DNA from: Bacteroidales bacterium
GTDB lineage: Bacteria > Bacteroidota > Bacteroidia > Bacteroidales > UBA4181
Assembly (NCBI GenBank): GCA_017523725.1
Contig: JAFWVY010000038.1
Location: 17,781-81,780 of the forward strand
Length of the DNA: 64,000 bases
Reading direction: 5' to 3'
The notes below the pieces were generated by a model. The model made no database searches, had not been told where the DNA came from, and saw nothing but the letters and a program-made list of their open reading frames with translations. Each line of letters begins with the position of its first letter. Within the stretch, counting starts at the first letter, position 1. Made by a program: the position numbers and the translations under genes. This document shows, piece after piece, positions 28,034 through 37,093 of the stretch.

Positions 28034-29086
28034 TCAGGCACCTGTCGGTCTTTTCCAAGCCGCCCTGGCAACCTGCATCAGTCGGACGAAAAGCGCTGGC
28101 AAGCCGGCACCAACCAACAAGTACAGCACCCACCAACCCGATTGAGCATAGGTCGTCATGACTGGAAACTCTGCCAGTCTTTCCATGGGAAGTCCGGCCG
28201 TAGAAATAATGCAGAGACTCACCAATTTAAAGCATAAAAGGTGAAATGTCAACACTGCAAGGGTATGGTCACCGAAGAAGCGCAGCGTACGCTTCACCCA
28301 TTCCGGGACCATTCTCCCGCGCATCAAGACAACGGCAGTGGCAAACACCACAAAGGTCCCAAGACATGCCGTCACGACAAACGGAATCATCTGTCGCGCC
28401 GAAACCGTAAACATATCGTTGGAACAAAATCGAACGCCGACCGCCGCTCCTGCCATGCCGATAATTATTACCCATGCGGAATTCTCGACATGCCAACCCG
28501 ATTTCCGGTACCAGTAACCGCAAAGGAAAAACAATGCAGCAAGACAGTCTGCCTTACCCAGCCCCCAAGTCCAGTTACGCCAGCCCCAACCGAAATGTGA
28601 AGCCAATACCGCAAGCAACAGCGCAGCCGCACAGGCCGCCCACGGCCGACGAATCAACCGCAACAACACATAGCCCAGTAGCGAACCAAAAAAGAGCGTA
28701 CGAAGGAACCAGTAGGGGCCGAGCAACAACTCTTTGTTATTCATACCGATTAATTGTACGAGACGCTCTGCTGTTTCCTGCACGGAATAGAGACGGGCAT
28801 CCGCCCATTGGCTGTAATCAGGATGATAGATATTCAGTCGAAAGAATAAATTGTGGCACAGCAGGAACACAACGCCCCATCCGATATATGGCAAATAGAG
28901 CCCCTTGATTCGTTTTTTAACAAAGGTCCACGCATCGGTCAGATAACCATCTTTCATACAATAGCCTGCACACAGGTGGAACATCGTGATGAAGATTCCG
29001 CCATAAGCAAAGTACTTGGCATGCCACCACACCATCAGGAGAATACCGAGGGCTTTAAGGGCAGATATGGCATCGTTCTTTGGCAT
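28034..29086 (-). CDS. AT3-family O-acyltransferase (tandem paralogue)
   Basis: A 350-residue polytopic AT3 protein of a compact Bacteroidetes subgroup. Helix 1 is AISALKALGILLMVWWHAKY, with FHLCAGYCMKDGYLTDAW and LYLPYIGWGVVFLLCHNLFF after it. It matches the next gene upstream (29091) block by block (HNLFFRLN, YLTDA, LLGAYWF-like), indicating tandem duplication. It is also related to the gene at 37094. Four bases separate it from its paralogue. Confidence 0.83.
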   Translation of the reverse strand: MPKNDAISALKALGILLMVWWHAKYFAYGGIFITMFHLCAGYCMKDGYLTDAWTFVKKRIKGLYLPYIGWGVVFLLCHNLFFRLNIYHPDYSQWADARLYSVQETAERLVQLIGMNNKELLLGPYWFLRTLFFGSLLGYVLLRLIRRPWAACAAALLLAVLASHFGWGWRNWTWGLGKADCLAALFFLCGYWYRKSGWHVENSAWVIIIGMAGAAVGVRFCSNDMFTVSARQMIPFVVTACLGTFVVFATAVVLMRGRMVPEWVKRTLRFFGDHTLAVLTFHLLCFKLVSLCIISTAGLPMERLAEFPVMTTYAQSGWWVLYLLVGAGLPALFVRLMQVARAAWKRPTGA

Positions 29087-29090
29087 AATA

Positions 29091-30194
29091 TCAGCGTGTA
29101 ACAGAATCCTTTACAAGAAGATTCCGTCCTTTCGTACGGACGGCCTCCACAAGGGATGCCCCTAATATGGGAAGAGCAAGGCCGACCAGCAGATAGACCG
29201 GCCACCAACCCGCTTTGGAATAAGCAGAGATAATCGGATATTCCGCCAGACGGTCCAACGACAGGCCAGCCGTTTGGATAATGCAATAATTCACCAGTTT
29301 AAAGCACAGAAAATGAAAGGTTACTATCGGCATCGTATGCTTGCCTACAAGACGCATAGCATGTTGCAACATCGCCGGACAGCGATACGATGCCAACCAC
29401 CGGCCCAACGCGAATACAGCCAACGCGCCACAGCCTGCAGCCAGCACATACTGCAACAAAGTACTGCACGAGAACGACTGCATATCAACCGGGAAAAGGA
29501 CACTGATCACTGCCGTAATAGCCATGCCCGTCGCCACGACCATCCAACGTCGCTCAAGCTGAAGTCCGCTCAATCGATACCCATACCCGCAGACAAAAAG
29601 ACATGCTCCCAGGAAGCATCTCTTGTCGATGCTGCCGAACGGCAAATGCCAGCCGAAATGAGAGGCCGTGCCCGCAAGTATCAGCGCGAATCCGGCCGCC
29701 AACCAGGGCTTTTTCAGAAAACGTATCAGTACATAGGCCACCAACGAACCGAAAAGCAGAACCGGGAAAAACCAATACGCACCGAGCAGGGTCTCCCCGA
29801 AATTCATCTGAATCAGCAATCGCCAGAAGTGGTCCAACATCTCGGGTATGTCATACAAATGCGCGTTGCCTTCGTAACTGTACTTTGCATTATACAGATT
29901 CAGTCTAAAGAACAGATTATGCGCCAGCAGGAAAACAAGCCCCCACTTGACAAACGGCACATAGAGTCCCTTAAAACGCCGCCTCACAAAGGGCATTGCA
30001 TCGGTCAGGTATTTTTCTTTGAAACAGAAACCCGCCGTAATAAAGAAAAGCGGCATATTGAACAAGTGCGTGAACTGTATGCCATATTTCGAGTAACCTG
30101 TATGCCCCAGCACCATGAGAACAATGCAGACCGCCCGCGCCATGGAAATCATGTCGTTTTTAACGGTCGGAGCCGGGGCAGAAGAATTTGTCAT
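29091..30194 (-). CDS. AT3-family O-acyltransferase (tandem paralogue)
   Basis: A 367-residue polytopic AT3 protein, paralogue of the gene at 28034. It has DMISMARAVCIVLMVLGHTG in helix 1, FNMPLFFITAGFCFKEKYLT, and LYVPFVKWGLVFLLAHNLFF. The shared segments are conserved but the C-terminal halves diverge, so the pair may acylate different positions or sugars. It starts 3 bases before the stop of the GlfT-like gene is reached, i.e. tightly packed in the operon. Confidence 0.83.
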   Translation of the reverse strand: MTNSSAPAPTVKNDMISMARAVCIVLMVLGHTGYSKYGIQFTHLFNMPLFFITAGFCFKEKYLTDAMPFVRRRFKGLYVPFVKWGLVFLLAHNLFFRLNLYNAKYSYEGNAHLYDIPEMLDHFWRLLIQMNFGETLLGAYWFFPVLLFGSLVAYVLIRFLKKPWLAAGFALILAGTASHFGWHLPFGSIDKRCFLGACLFVCGYGYRLSGLQLERRWMVVATGMAITAVISVLFPVDMQSFSCSTLLQYVLAAGCGALAVFALGRWLASYRCPAMLQHAMRLVGKHTMPIVTFHFLCFKLVNYCIIQTAGLSLDRLAEYPIISAYSKAGWWPVYLLVGLALPILGASLVEAVRTKGRNLLVKDSVTR

Positions 30195-30197
30195 AAT

Positions 30198-31154
30198 TTA
30201 TCTGTCTTTTGCCTGACTTTGCGATGCCGGTTGCATCACCTGCCACCCCGGTCTGTACACCGGATGCTTGCCCATCCGGCCGATCCAGGCGTCCTTGACT
30301 GCCTGCCAGCGCACCTTGTTCCGGGCAGGATTGTCCACGCCCTTCAGCCGGTGCAGCAGGGCAATGCGCAGCCGGTTCAGCGCCACCAGCGGAAAATGCT
30401 TCCGCAGCATGACGTGTTCGTTGCGCGTGAAGTAATACTCATCCCACGAGACCAATACCGGCGAAGGCTGCTGCGGCCGGGTCGCCTGGTTGTCGTGTGC
30501 GATCCGGATGGCCGGCACGCACCACAGCGGTCCGTACTTCGCAAGCCGCAGGCTGTGTTCCGTATCGTCGTGATATATAAAGAACCCCGGATCGACCAGT
30601 CCCACCTTCCGTAAAGCCTTTCCGTTGAGAAAAGACCCGACATACGACAGGAAATCTATCCGGAACATCGGTTGCTGATAATCGGCCTCTTCGGAAAAAA
30701 TCCGCCGGAGCAGCCGATGCCGTTCGATAATGTACCGGCTTCGGTGCTGGCATTCGATGTCGCCGGACGGATAGTACACCATGCCGCAGACTGCCGACAT
30801 GGCCGTCACATTATGCTCAGCGGCAAAGGCCAGGAATTGCGCCACGAGGTCGTCATCGGGATAGGCATCATCGTCGGCCAGGAACACCCAGTCCGGATTG
30901 AATTCCATGGCCTTCACCTGCCCACGGTAGAATCCGCCCGAACCGCCCAGATTTTCTTCGGTGGTGACCACCTGCCGACCAAAGGCCGATGGCGCTGATG
31001 CCCACTCTTTCAGGAAATCCGCCGTCCCGTCCGAGCTGTGGTTGTCCACCACGATGACATGGTGGAACGGTACGGTCTGCCGGTCGTAACAAGCTAATGC
31101 TTTCCGGAGTTTCTCCAGGCGGTTGAAAGTGACGATGACAGCGGTTATTTGCAT
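30198..31154 (-). CDS. GlfT-like GT2 glycosyltransferase (probable galactofuranosyltransferase)
   Basis: A 318-residue GT2 enzyme with features of the galactofuranosyltransferase (GlfT2-like) subgroup. These are ITAVIVTFNRLEKLRKALAC, VDNHSSDGTADFLKEW, the characteristic ENLGGSGGFYRG, a DDD motif in FLADDDAYPDDDLV, and FFIYHDDTEHSLRLAKYG. With glf in the same locus, use of UDP-Galf is the natural reading. ATG at 31154 is preferred to the upstream TTG at 31178. The 34 bases to the upstream ATPase gene hold no promoter match. Confidence 0.83.
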   Translation of the reverse strand: MQITAVIVTFNRLEKLRKALACYDRQTVPFHHVIVVDNHSSDGTADFLKEWASAPSAFGRQVVTTEENLGGSGGFYRGQVKAMEFNPDWVFLADDDAYPDDDLVAQFLAFAAEHNVTAMSAVCGMVYYPSGDIECQHRSRYIIERHRLLRRIFSEEADYQQPMFRIDFLSYVGSFLNGKALRKVGLVDPGFFIYHDDTEHSLRLAKYGPLWCVPAIRIAHDNQATRPQQPSPVLVSWDEYYFTRNEHVMLRKHFPLVALNRLRIALLHRLKGVDNPARNKVRWQAVKDAWIGRMGKHPVYRPGWQVMQPASQSQAKDR

Positions 31155-31188
31155 GGTTCTTGTTCCGATTTCATGCAACGCCAGTTTA

Positions 31189-32316
31189 TCAACTTTGCGA
31201 CAGCCAGATTTTGAAGAACTTGTCGTAGACTTGATACACGCCGTTTTCCATGGTAAGCAACCCCTTGTCCAGCAACGCAGGGACTGCAGCCTTGACCGAA
31301 CTGGGGCTTCCTAATCCATACTTTCTGACAAAAGCCCCCGAAGTAAGATTGGTAGCCTTCCCTTCTCTTCCGATAGCTGTCAGAATCAGGCTTTGTTTTT
31401 CTGGCAATTGATACAGCAGATCCTCGTATATCGGCGAGGACAAATCAATAATATTCTGTACAGCCCTGTCAACTTGAGCCTTATGACAACACGCTTCTGG
31501 TCGGGTCAATGAATACAGTTCGTTCATCACGCGCTGGAGGTAATACGTCACACCATCGAACAAACTGTAAACATAATCGACGGCATCAGTGTCGATCTCC
31601 TTGTGTCCTTCATGAAAAAGACGTTGACAAAAAGGAGTATACTTATCCAAAGCCAGTCGTTTTAGTGCATACAAGGTAACGCTCTGATAGAAAGGCCTTG
31701 CGGGAGAAGTGAACATCGTACCCATCAGATGTTGGCGGGACCCGGCAAAAACAAATTTGGCGTTGGAGCAATACTGAACATGGGTTCGCAACGCTGCTTC
31801 GACGCCCTCGTCTGCATATTTTGTAATCTGTTGAAATTCATCAATGACAACAATACATGGCTTGTCAGCATGTTGCAGATAGGTAAAAATCTCATCCAAT
31901 GTCGCCACCGGCGATTTGATGTCGCCCAGACTCATGGTCCATGATGGCTGGCCGTTCATATCGAAACTCACTCCCGAGCGCACAGATGTCAAAAAAAACA
32001 AGAATTTTTCCCACGCTTTTTTTCCTTTGGGTTTCAGTGTTTCAAGAATCACACTCCCCATTTTATTCACCATTTCGGAAAAAGACTTGGTGGAATAGAT
32101 GTCAATGATAAACGTGTGGTAACGACTCGAAATTTCAGGCTGGGCAAAACAATGCCTCAGCAAATCGGTCTTGCCGTAGCGCCGTGGCGAAACCAGAGCA
32201 AGATTGTTCCCGTTGGCAATCAGACGAATGATATCCTCTGTTTCCTTCTCACGGTCACAAAAATACTCGCCGCCGACATAACCTGTTGTCACAAAGGGGT
32301 TGTCTAATTTTGCCAT
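31189..32316 (-). CDS. AAA/archaeal-type ATPase with winged-helix C-terminus
   Basis: A 375-residue ATP-binding protein of the PF01637-like ATPase family, widely multiplied in Bacteroidales. Walker A is LVSPRRYGKTDLLRH (about 42-56) and Walker B is CIVVIDEFQQITKYA. A sensor-like segment (KFVFAGSRQHLMG) follows, then a C-terminal winged-helix-like part (GAFVRKYGLGSPSSVKAAVP). It is not a glycan enzyme. It has its own promoter (32347-32354) and sits between the SDR gene and the galactofuranosyltransferase. The function of this family is unsettled; some members look like selfish or defence-associated ATPases. Confidence 0.85.
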   Translation of the reverse strand: MAKLDNPFVTTGYVGGEYFCDREKETEDIIRLIANGNNLALVSPRRYGKTDLLRHCFAQPEISSRYHTFIIDIYSTKSFSEMVNKMGSVILETLKPKGKKAWEKFLFFLTSVRSGVSFDMNGQPSWTMSLGDIKSPVATLDEIFTYLQHADKPCIVVIDEFQQITKYADEGVEAALRTHVQYCSNAKFVFAGSRQHLMGTMFTSPARPFYQSVTLYALKRLALDKYTPFCQRLFHEGHKEIDTDAVDYVYSLFDGVTYYLQRVMNELYSLTRPEACCHKAQVDRAVQNIIDLSSPIYEDLLYQLPEKQSLILTAIGREGKATNLTSGAFVRKYGLGSPSSVKAAVPALLDKGLLTMENGVYQVYDKFFKIWLSQS

Positions 32317-32346
32317 GTCAGTTTAAACTCAAGAATCACAATCTCA

Positions 32347-32354
32347 CAAATTTA
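32347..32354 (-). promoter_or_regulatory. Bacteroidetes-type -7 box for the AAA ATPase gene
   Basis: TAAATTTG on the minus strand matches TAnnTTTG, 30 bases before the ATG at 32316. No convincing -33 TTTG is seen, but the segment overlaps an AT-rich stretch next to a palindrome. Confidence 0.45.
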
Positions 32355-32359
32355 CAATT

Positions 32360-32390
32360 TTTCCATAAAATGGAAATCATAAAATGGAAA
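32360..32390. repeat. Palindrome TTTCCAT-AAA-ATGGAAA plus partial second copy
   Basis: A perfect 7-bp inverted repeat with a 3-base centre lies at 32360-32376, directly upstream of the ATPase promoter. A partial direct copy (CATAAAATGGAAA) follows at 32378-32390. Fourteen bases of it (TTTCCATAAAATGG) recur at 47613-47626. It could be an operator or the mark of a mobile ATPase module. Confidence 0.6.
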
Positions 32391-32400
32391 AATGCTATCG

Positions 32401-33465
32401 CTATTTCCCGGCGACATCCTTCAATATGTCCAGTGTCTTCTTCAGATCATCCTCAAGCGTCCCTGACACCTGCCAGCCCAACGTCCGCAATTTAGCCCCG
32501 TCAAGTCTTGCCTTGGTGGCTTTGCTGAACCCCTGCGATTCCGTTTCGGAGGGCATTTCGAATACGACTTTTGTCCCGGCAATCCCGGCAATCATCTGCG
32601 CCAGGTCTTTAAGGCGTATGTCGTACGATACATCGGCAATATTGTACGCCTCACCGTTCTCACCCAGTAACATAACTGTCAAGATTCCGGTCACCGCATC
32701 GGCCGCATACGTATAGGAATAATACTGATTGCCGGCACTTTTAAGCACGATATCCTTCTTGTCGAGGGCATTGCGCAGGAACTGTGAAAGCGCCTTTGTA
32801 TCGGTGGGAAGCAGCGTGGGGCCGAACGACCGGGTGAGGCGTGCAACGACGACATCCAAGCCCTCCTGCTTTTTATACGCCTGGCACAAAGCCTCCCCGC
32901 ACCGCTTGCTTTCCGGATACCCGGCACGCAGGGTGTTGCTGTCGATGTAACCCATGCTTGTTTCATCGAAAAACTCCCGGTCTCCTCTGTTCTCGCCATA
33001 GATTTCGTTGGAAGAAGCAAACACGAAACGCCTGGCCTTGCAACGCACAGCCAGGTCCAGCATATTCCGGGTCCCGACGATATTGGTCGTAATCGTCCCG
33101 ATCGGATCGGTGGCATAAGCGACAGGGTGTGTATGACTGGCCAGATGCAGGACATAGTCCACCGGCAAGTCCGGATTGACCGGATTGTTCACATCGGCGG
33201 CAATGAAATGAAAACAGGGATGGTCCAGCCAACGTGCGAAACGAGTCGCCGCACGCTTCTCATTGCGTCCGAGGGCATAAACCGAACAGTTCCAGGACAT
33301 CTCCACGTTGCGGTACATGATGGCATCCACCAGACAGCTGCCAATCATGCCGGTCGCGCCCGAAAGCAGAACCGATGCGTTCTTGAGTTTCTCCCATGGA
33401 AGATGGTCCGCGGTATTGATCCGGACCAGATCCGTCCTATATAGGGAATGATTCAAAAGGTCCAT
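32401..33465 (-). CDS. Extended SDR (NAD-dependent epimerase/dehydratase-like)
   Basis: A 354-residue extended short-chain dehydrogenase. The Rossmann motif is VLLSGATGMIGSCLVDA (GxxGxxG), and the catalytic Tyr-Lys pair is in GYPESKRCGEALC with a preceding SSNEIYGENRG block. An N-terminal extension of about 28 residues precedes the fold. It lies 1 base behind an IspD/TarI-like cytidylyltransferase and two genes from a LicD gene. That set suggests it reduces or modifies a CDP-linked (or to-be CDP-linked) sugar or alditol, not a free NDP-hexose. This is inference from neighbours. Confidence 0.85.
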   Translation of the reverse strand: MDLLNHSLYRTDLVRINTADHLPWEKLKNASVLLSGATGMIGSCLVDAIMYRNVEMSWNCSVYALGRNEKRAATRFARWLDHPCFHFIAADVNNPVNPDLPVDYVLHLASHTHPVAYATDPIGTITTNIVGTRNMLDLAVRCKARRFVFASSNEIYGENRGDREFFDETSMGYIDSNTLRAGYPESKRCGEALCQAYKKQEGLDVVVARLTRSFGPTLLPTDTKALSQFLRNALDKKDIVLKSAGNQYYSYTYAADAVTGILTVMLLGENGEAYNIADVSYDIRLKDLAQMIAGIAGTKVVFEMPSETESQGFSKATKARLDGAKLRTLGWQVSGTLEDDLKKTLDILKDVAGK

Positions 33466-33466
33466 C

Positions 33467-34186
33467 TTATTTCAGATAATCGTCCTTGCGGTCCATGGCC
33501 AGATACGCCTTGAACAGCTCCAGGTCGTCCTTTGTCGTAAGCTTTATGTTCTTGTCTGAACCGGAGGCAAAATAGAGCCGCTCACCCAACTCTACCATCA
33601 TGGTGTTGGTGTACGAAGATCCATGAATACCTATTCCCTCGGCGAAAGCCTTTTTGTAGGCCCAGTCGAGTTTCCCGAATCTGTATGCCTGCGGGGTGGC
33701 GACCCGGCGCAAGGTTTCACGCGGGATGTATTTCGTCGTGGAAATCTCATCGTCCACGATGAAAATCTGCTCGTTATACGGCATGGACGTAACAGCATTG
33801 CCATACTGGCGGCATTTCGCAATGACATCCGTCAGGACGGCCGGTTCAACCAGCGGCCGGATACCGTCATGGATAATCACGATATCGTCGTCAGAGCATT
33901 TCCCTTCCAAATTGAATACCCCGTTCCGGATGGATTCCTGACCGCTCTGACCGCCGGAAACGACCCATTTCAGCTTGTCGATACCGAACTGCCGGGCATA
34001 GGCCCATAGCACTTCGTGCCACCCCTCAAGGCAAACCACCTCGATGGCATCGATGTCGGCATGCTTCTGGAAACCTTCCAGCGTATAAATCAGGATGGGT
34101 TTGTCATGAATGTTCAGGAACTGCTTGGGGATATCCTGCCCCATCCTGTTGCCGGTTCCTCCGGCTATGATCAGTGCTATGTTCAT
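33467..34186 (-). CDS. IspD/TarI-family cytidylyltransferase (polysaccharide-type)
   Basis: A 239-residue CTP-dependent nucleotidyltransferase. IALIIAGGTGNRMGQDIPKQ is the CTP-binding signature, SGGQSGQESIRNGV the second block, and VIIHDGIRPLVEP replaces the HDAARP of true IspD. Together with its genomic place, this points away from isoprenoid synthesis and to a TarI-like role making a CDP-alditol (for example CDP-ribitol). The adjoining SDR and LicD genes complete a likely pathway: reduce, activate with CTP, transfer the phosphoalditol. Confidence 0.85.
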   Translation of the reverse strand: MNIALIIAGGTGNRMGQDIPKQFLNIHDKPILIYTLEGFQKHADIDAIEVVCLEGWHEVLWAYARQFGIDKLKWVVSGGQSGQESIRNGVFNLEGKCSDDDIVIIHDGIRPLVEPAVLTDVIAKCRQYGNAVTSMPYNEQIFIVDDEISTTKYIPRETLRRVATPQAYRFGKLDWAYKKAFAEGIGIHGSSYTNTMMVELGERLYFASGSDKNIKLTTKDDLELFKAYLAMDRKDDYLK

Positions 34187-34204
34187 ATCTTTTTTGTGGG
34201 AAAG

Positions 34205-35116
34205 CTATTCTGGTATTCCTGCAGCGCGCAACGCAGGAAGATAATCGGTATAAGGACGCTCCGCATCGAGCACCGCAAAGCCACTGTGCAGTGCCGGAGA
34301 GCGATGCGGCGTCATATAATCGTCGCCATATTGTTGACTCAAAGCCTTGTCGTAATCCACCGGCGCAGGCAGCATCAGGTCCTCGAAAGGCAGATACACC
34401 ACCTCGCGGTACCACGATTTCTGTTTGGCAACCAAGGGGTAATCATGCCTGCGGAAAAACGGGCATGACACCCGCTGGCAATCCTGCTGGCGGTAGGCCC
34501 GGAACAGGTTCTCGCACCGGCGATATTTCAGACGGCCGATGCCAACGGCATGGTACAGCTTGTGCACCGTACGGATCAGGAAACTGCGCGGATTCCGGAT
34601 ATCCCGGAGGCGCCACGGATCATATTCGGCCATGTGCAGATGCCACATAATCCGGTCTGTTTTCCGCAGTTTCCGTCGCCAGACTTCGTCCTCATCGTCC
34701 GGCACAGCATCGTACACGAAAATGTCCAGAAAAATGCTTTGGTCGAATAACTGGGACACGTCTTCCTTCAGAATGGCCGTTGTTCCCTTATAGCGGATTT
34801 GGGCATGAGCCCGGAAATAATGCTTATCGGTATAGGCGCATTGAAGAAAATACGGGTCCTTGAACTCCGTATCGGCCAAGGCAATCAAACGGTCGTAGTC
34901 TTCGCGGAACATCAGCACGTCAATGTCGTCGTCCCACGGGATGTATCCATGATGCCGGGCCGCCCCCAGCAAGGTGCCGCCGTCAGCCCAGACCTTCAGG
35001 CCATGCCTCTGGCATACGTCCAGCAGATGTCGCGCCATGTCCAGCTGAATGGCCCACACCTTTTTCATCTCGGCCGAAACGGGGTAGCCGTCCCGGATTT
35101 CATCCTGCATGTTCAT
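34205..35116 (-). CDS. LicD-family phosphotransferase
   Basis: A 303-residue LicD/fukutin-type enzyme. Family members transfer a phosphorylated alcohol (choline phosphate, ribitol phosphate) from a CDP-donor to a sugar. The nucleotidyltransferase-fold signature is KVWADGGTLLGAARHHGYIP followed by WDDDIDVLMF (DDDxD metal site). A later DIFVYDAVPDDED stretch is typical. ATG at 35116 is chosen; 28 further upstream codons overlap the GT2 gene and lack family character. It is more divergent from the LicD pair at 39284 and 40057 than those are from each other, so it probably uses a different donor or acceptor. Confidence 0.88.
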   Translation of the reverse strand: MNMQDEIRDGYPVSAEMKKVWAIQLDMARHLLDVCQRHGLKVWADGGTLLGAARHHGYIPWDDDIDVLMFREDYDRLIALADTEFKDPYFLQCAYTDKHYFRAHAQIRYKGTTAILKEDVSQLFDQSIFLDIFVYDAVPDDEDEVWRRKLRKTDRIMWHLHMAEYDPWRLRDIRNPRSFLIRTVHKLYHAVGIGRLKYRRCENLFRAYRQQDCQRVSCPFFRRHDYPLVAKQKSWYREVVYLPFEDLMLPAPVDYDKALSQQYGDDYMTPHRSPALHSGFAVLDAERPYTDYLPALRAAGIPE

Positions 35117-35132
35117 TGTTTTCTCCGTTATA

Positions 35133-36110
35133 CTACGCCGCTGACGTGCCGGCATGCAACCGGACTCTTCCAGGCGCAAACACATGCACGAAAAAAGCAT
35201 GTGGTCCGCACGCTTTCAGAATCTTTCCGTACATCCGGCACCGGTTGGCCAACGTATAGGCCGAACTTTTACACATGATGCTCTTCATCCAGCGATAGGT
35301 ATGGAATAAATGGTTGTATTCCCGCTCCAGTAAATCCTGTCCTACCCGGTGATGTTTCAATTCCCTGCAGATGGCAACGTGAGCGTCCAGATTTGTCATC
35401 AGTCGGCGGTTGTAGGCCGTATTCAGCCGTCCCATCGCACTTTCTGAAACCTGCCGGTACCGGTACACGATGTCCGGAATCATGACCGCCCGCCGGACAC
35501 AGCGGCAAATGTACTGAACCAGGAACAGTCCGTCCTCCTTATAGAAAATATCTGTCCGAAAACGCAGCTGATGATGCCGGATGGCAGAAAGGCGGTAAAG
35601 GCGGTTCACCATATAACGTTGCCATTCTTTTCCCTCAAAATCTTCCGGACGTGGCAGAAAGAGATCCAGACAGTCATTTTGATTCAAAACCATCGACTGA
35701 CCAATGGTTTCTTCTTGTTCCTCACGGTCGCCATCCCCAAATTTGCTGAAACCGCCCAGCGTCATATCTGTCGCATCGTCCATGCACGCCATCAACGCCG
35801 ACAATGCCGCAGGAGGAATCAGATCGTCCGCATCGGCGAAGAAAACAAATTCGCCGGTCGCCTCGTCCAGTCCCAGATTCCTGGCAGAACTCACACCGCC
35901 GTTTTTCTTGTGGAACACCCGCACACGACTGTCCTTCGCGGCATAGGCTTCACAAATCGCGCCACTGCCATCCGTACTGCCGTCATCAATGAGCAGCAAC
36001 TCAAAGTCAGTGAAACTTTGGGCCAGGATACTGTCAATGCCCGGAGACAGAAACGGTTCGGCATTATACACTGGAACAATGATGGAAACGCATGAATTCC
36101 TCGTAATCAT
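35133..36110 (-). CDS. GT2-family glycosyltransferase
   Basis: A 325-residue GT-A enzyme: VSIIVPVYNAEPFLSPGIDS, IDDGSTDGSGAICEAYAAKD, GGVSSARNLGLDEATG and the DxD in FADADDLIPPAALS. Its C-terminal third (NLDAHVAICRELKHHRVGQD) is the kind seen in Wzy-cluster GT2 enzymes. It is the last G+C-rich gene before the AT-rich cassette begins upstream. Donor unknown. Confidence 0.9.
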   Translation of the reverse strand: MITRNSCVSIIVPVYNAEPFLSPGIDSILAQSFTDFELLLIDDGSTDGSGAICEAYAAKDSRVRVFHKKNGGVSSARNLGLDEATGEFVFFADADDLIPPAALSALMACMDDATDMTLGGFSKFGDGDREEQEETIGQSMVLNQNDCLDLFLPRPEDFEGKEWQRYMVNRLYRLSAIRHHQLRFRTDIFYKEDGLFLVQYICRCVRRAVMIPDIVYRYRQVSESAMGRLNTAYNRRLMTNLDAHVAICRELKHHRVGQDLLEREYNHLFHTYRWMKSIMCKSSAYTLANRCRMYGKILKACGPHAFFVHVFAPGRVRLHAGTSAA

Positions 36111-36146
36111 GGTGCATCAATATAACCTCAAATGTAATTTGACCAT

Positions 36147-37004
36147 CTAAAGCCAACGTCTGATCCACTTGACGGGACTCAAAACGGCATTGCCCACCTT
36201 ATAAGTTCTCGTCTGTTTCCCACATTTAAGACATTTCTCGTATGCTCTTTTCAATGTATCTTCAATGGGGAAAAGCATCAATCGTTCATCTGTCAATCCA
36301 CGTCTTTTCATTGCCTCCACACAAGCATATGAATGCCATACCCGCGACTTATACTCCCCTTCGTTTAATGAAATAGAATGTGGATTTTTTCTATATGTAT
36401 ATAATAGCCTGTCAATATGCATGATTTTGCCTACCTCCTCCAATTTATAATACATATCGTAATCCACCGCCCGTTTCATCAACGTATCTACACCCACCGT
36501 TCTATCGTACGCCGCTTTCTTGAACGACACAAAGTGCTTAAAGGGCCAAGTGCATGATTCTAAAGATGAAGTTCCTTGCGCGACGACAGTACCATGCACC
36601 TCTTTTTTTACTGCAAGGTTCTCGTCTGTTTGATAATATCCAGAATACACCATTGACACATCCGGATTTTGCAGATGCGTATTGACCATAGTGCTTAGCG
36701 CATCTGACACAGCAAGTTTGTCATCCGGATCAACAAATCCACATATCTCACCTTTTGCCATCTCAGCACACTTATGCTTAGTATAACCAGCGCCAAAGTT
36801 TAACTCGTTATAATACACATGAAAGCGATCATCGTCCTTATATCTGTCATATATCTCGGATGAAGAGTCTGTTGACTTATCATCAACTATGACGATTTCC
36901 CAATTCTTATAATCCTGCGCCAAAACACTGTCAATGGCTTCTTGCAAATAGCAGCCATTGTTGTAATTGGCGATTAAAACCGAAAAAAGAGGCGTTTGCT
37001 CCAT
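36147..37004 (-). CDS. GT2-family glycosyltransferase
   Basis: A 285-residue GT-A enzyme with FSVLIANYNNGCYLQEAIDS, VDDKSTDSSSEIYDRY, the block FGAGYTKHKCAEMAKGEICG and the DxD FVDPDDKLAVSDAL. Its A+T-rich codon use differs from the GT2 gene just downstream. The C-terminus (AVLSPVKWIRRWL) is short and basic, a possible membrane contact. Eighty-nine AT-rich bases with no clear promoter separate it from the acyltransferase upstream. Confidence 0.88.
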   Translation of the reverse strand: MEQTPLFSVLIANYNNGCYLQEAIDSVLAQDYKNWEIVIVDDKSTDSSSEIYDRYKDDDRFHVYYNELNFGAGYTKHKCAEMAKGEICGFVDPDDKLAVSDALSTMVNTHLQNPDVSMVYSGYYQTDENLAVKKEVHGTVVAQGTSSLESCTWPFKHFVSFKKAAYDRTVGVDTLMKRAVDYDMYYKLEEVGKIMHIDRLLYTYRKNPHSISLNEGEYKSRVWHSYACVEAMKRRGLTDERLMLFPIEDTLKRAYEKCLKCGKQTRTYKVGNAVLSPVKWIRRWL

Positions 37005-37093
37005 TTAAATATCTTTATTGATTAACAAATCAAAAATGGACATCCGAATTCTGTTGCCCCAAGGTAAATGATTGCGATTCCTATCTAAAAAAG

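Noticed and set aside
33467..34186. Housekeeping ispD of isoprenoid synthesis
   Set aside because: HDGIRP in place of HDAARP and position between an SDR and a licD gene favour a polysaccharide TarI-like role, though this needs assay.
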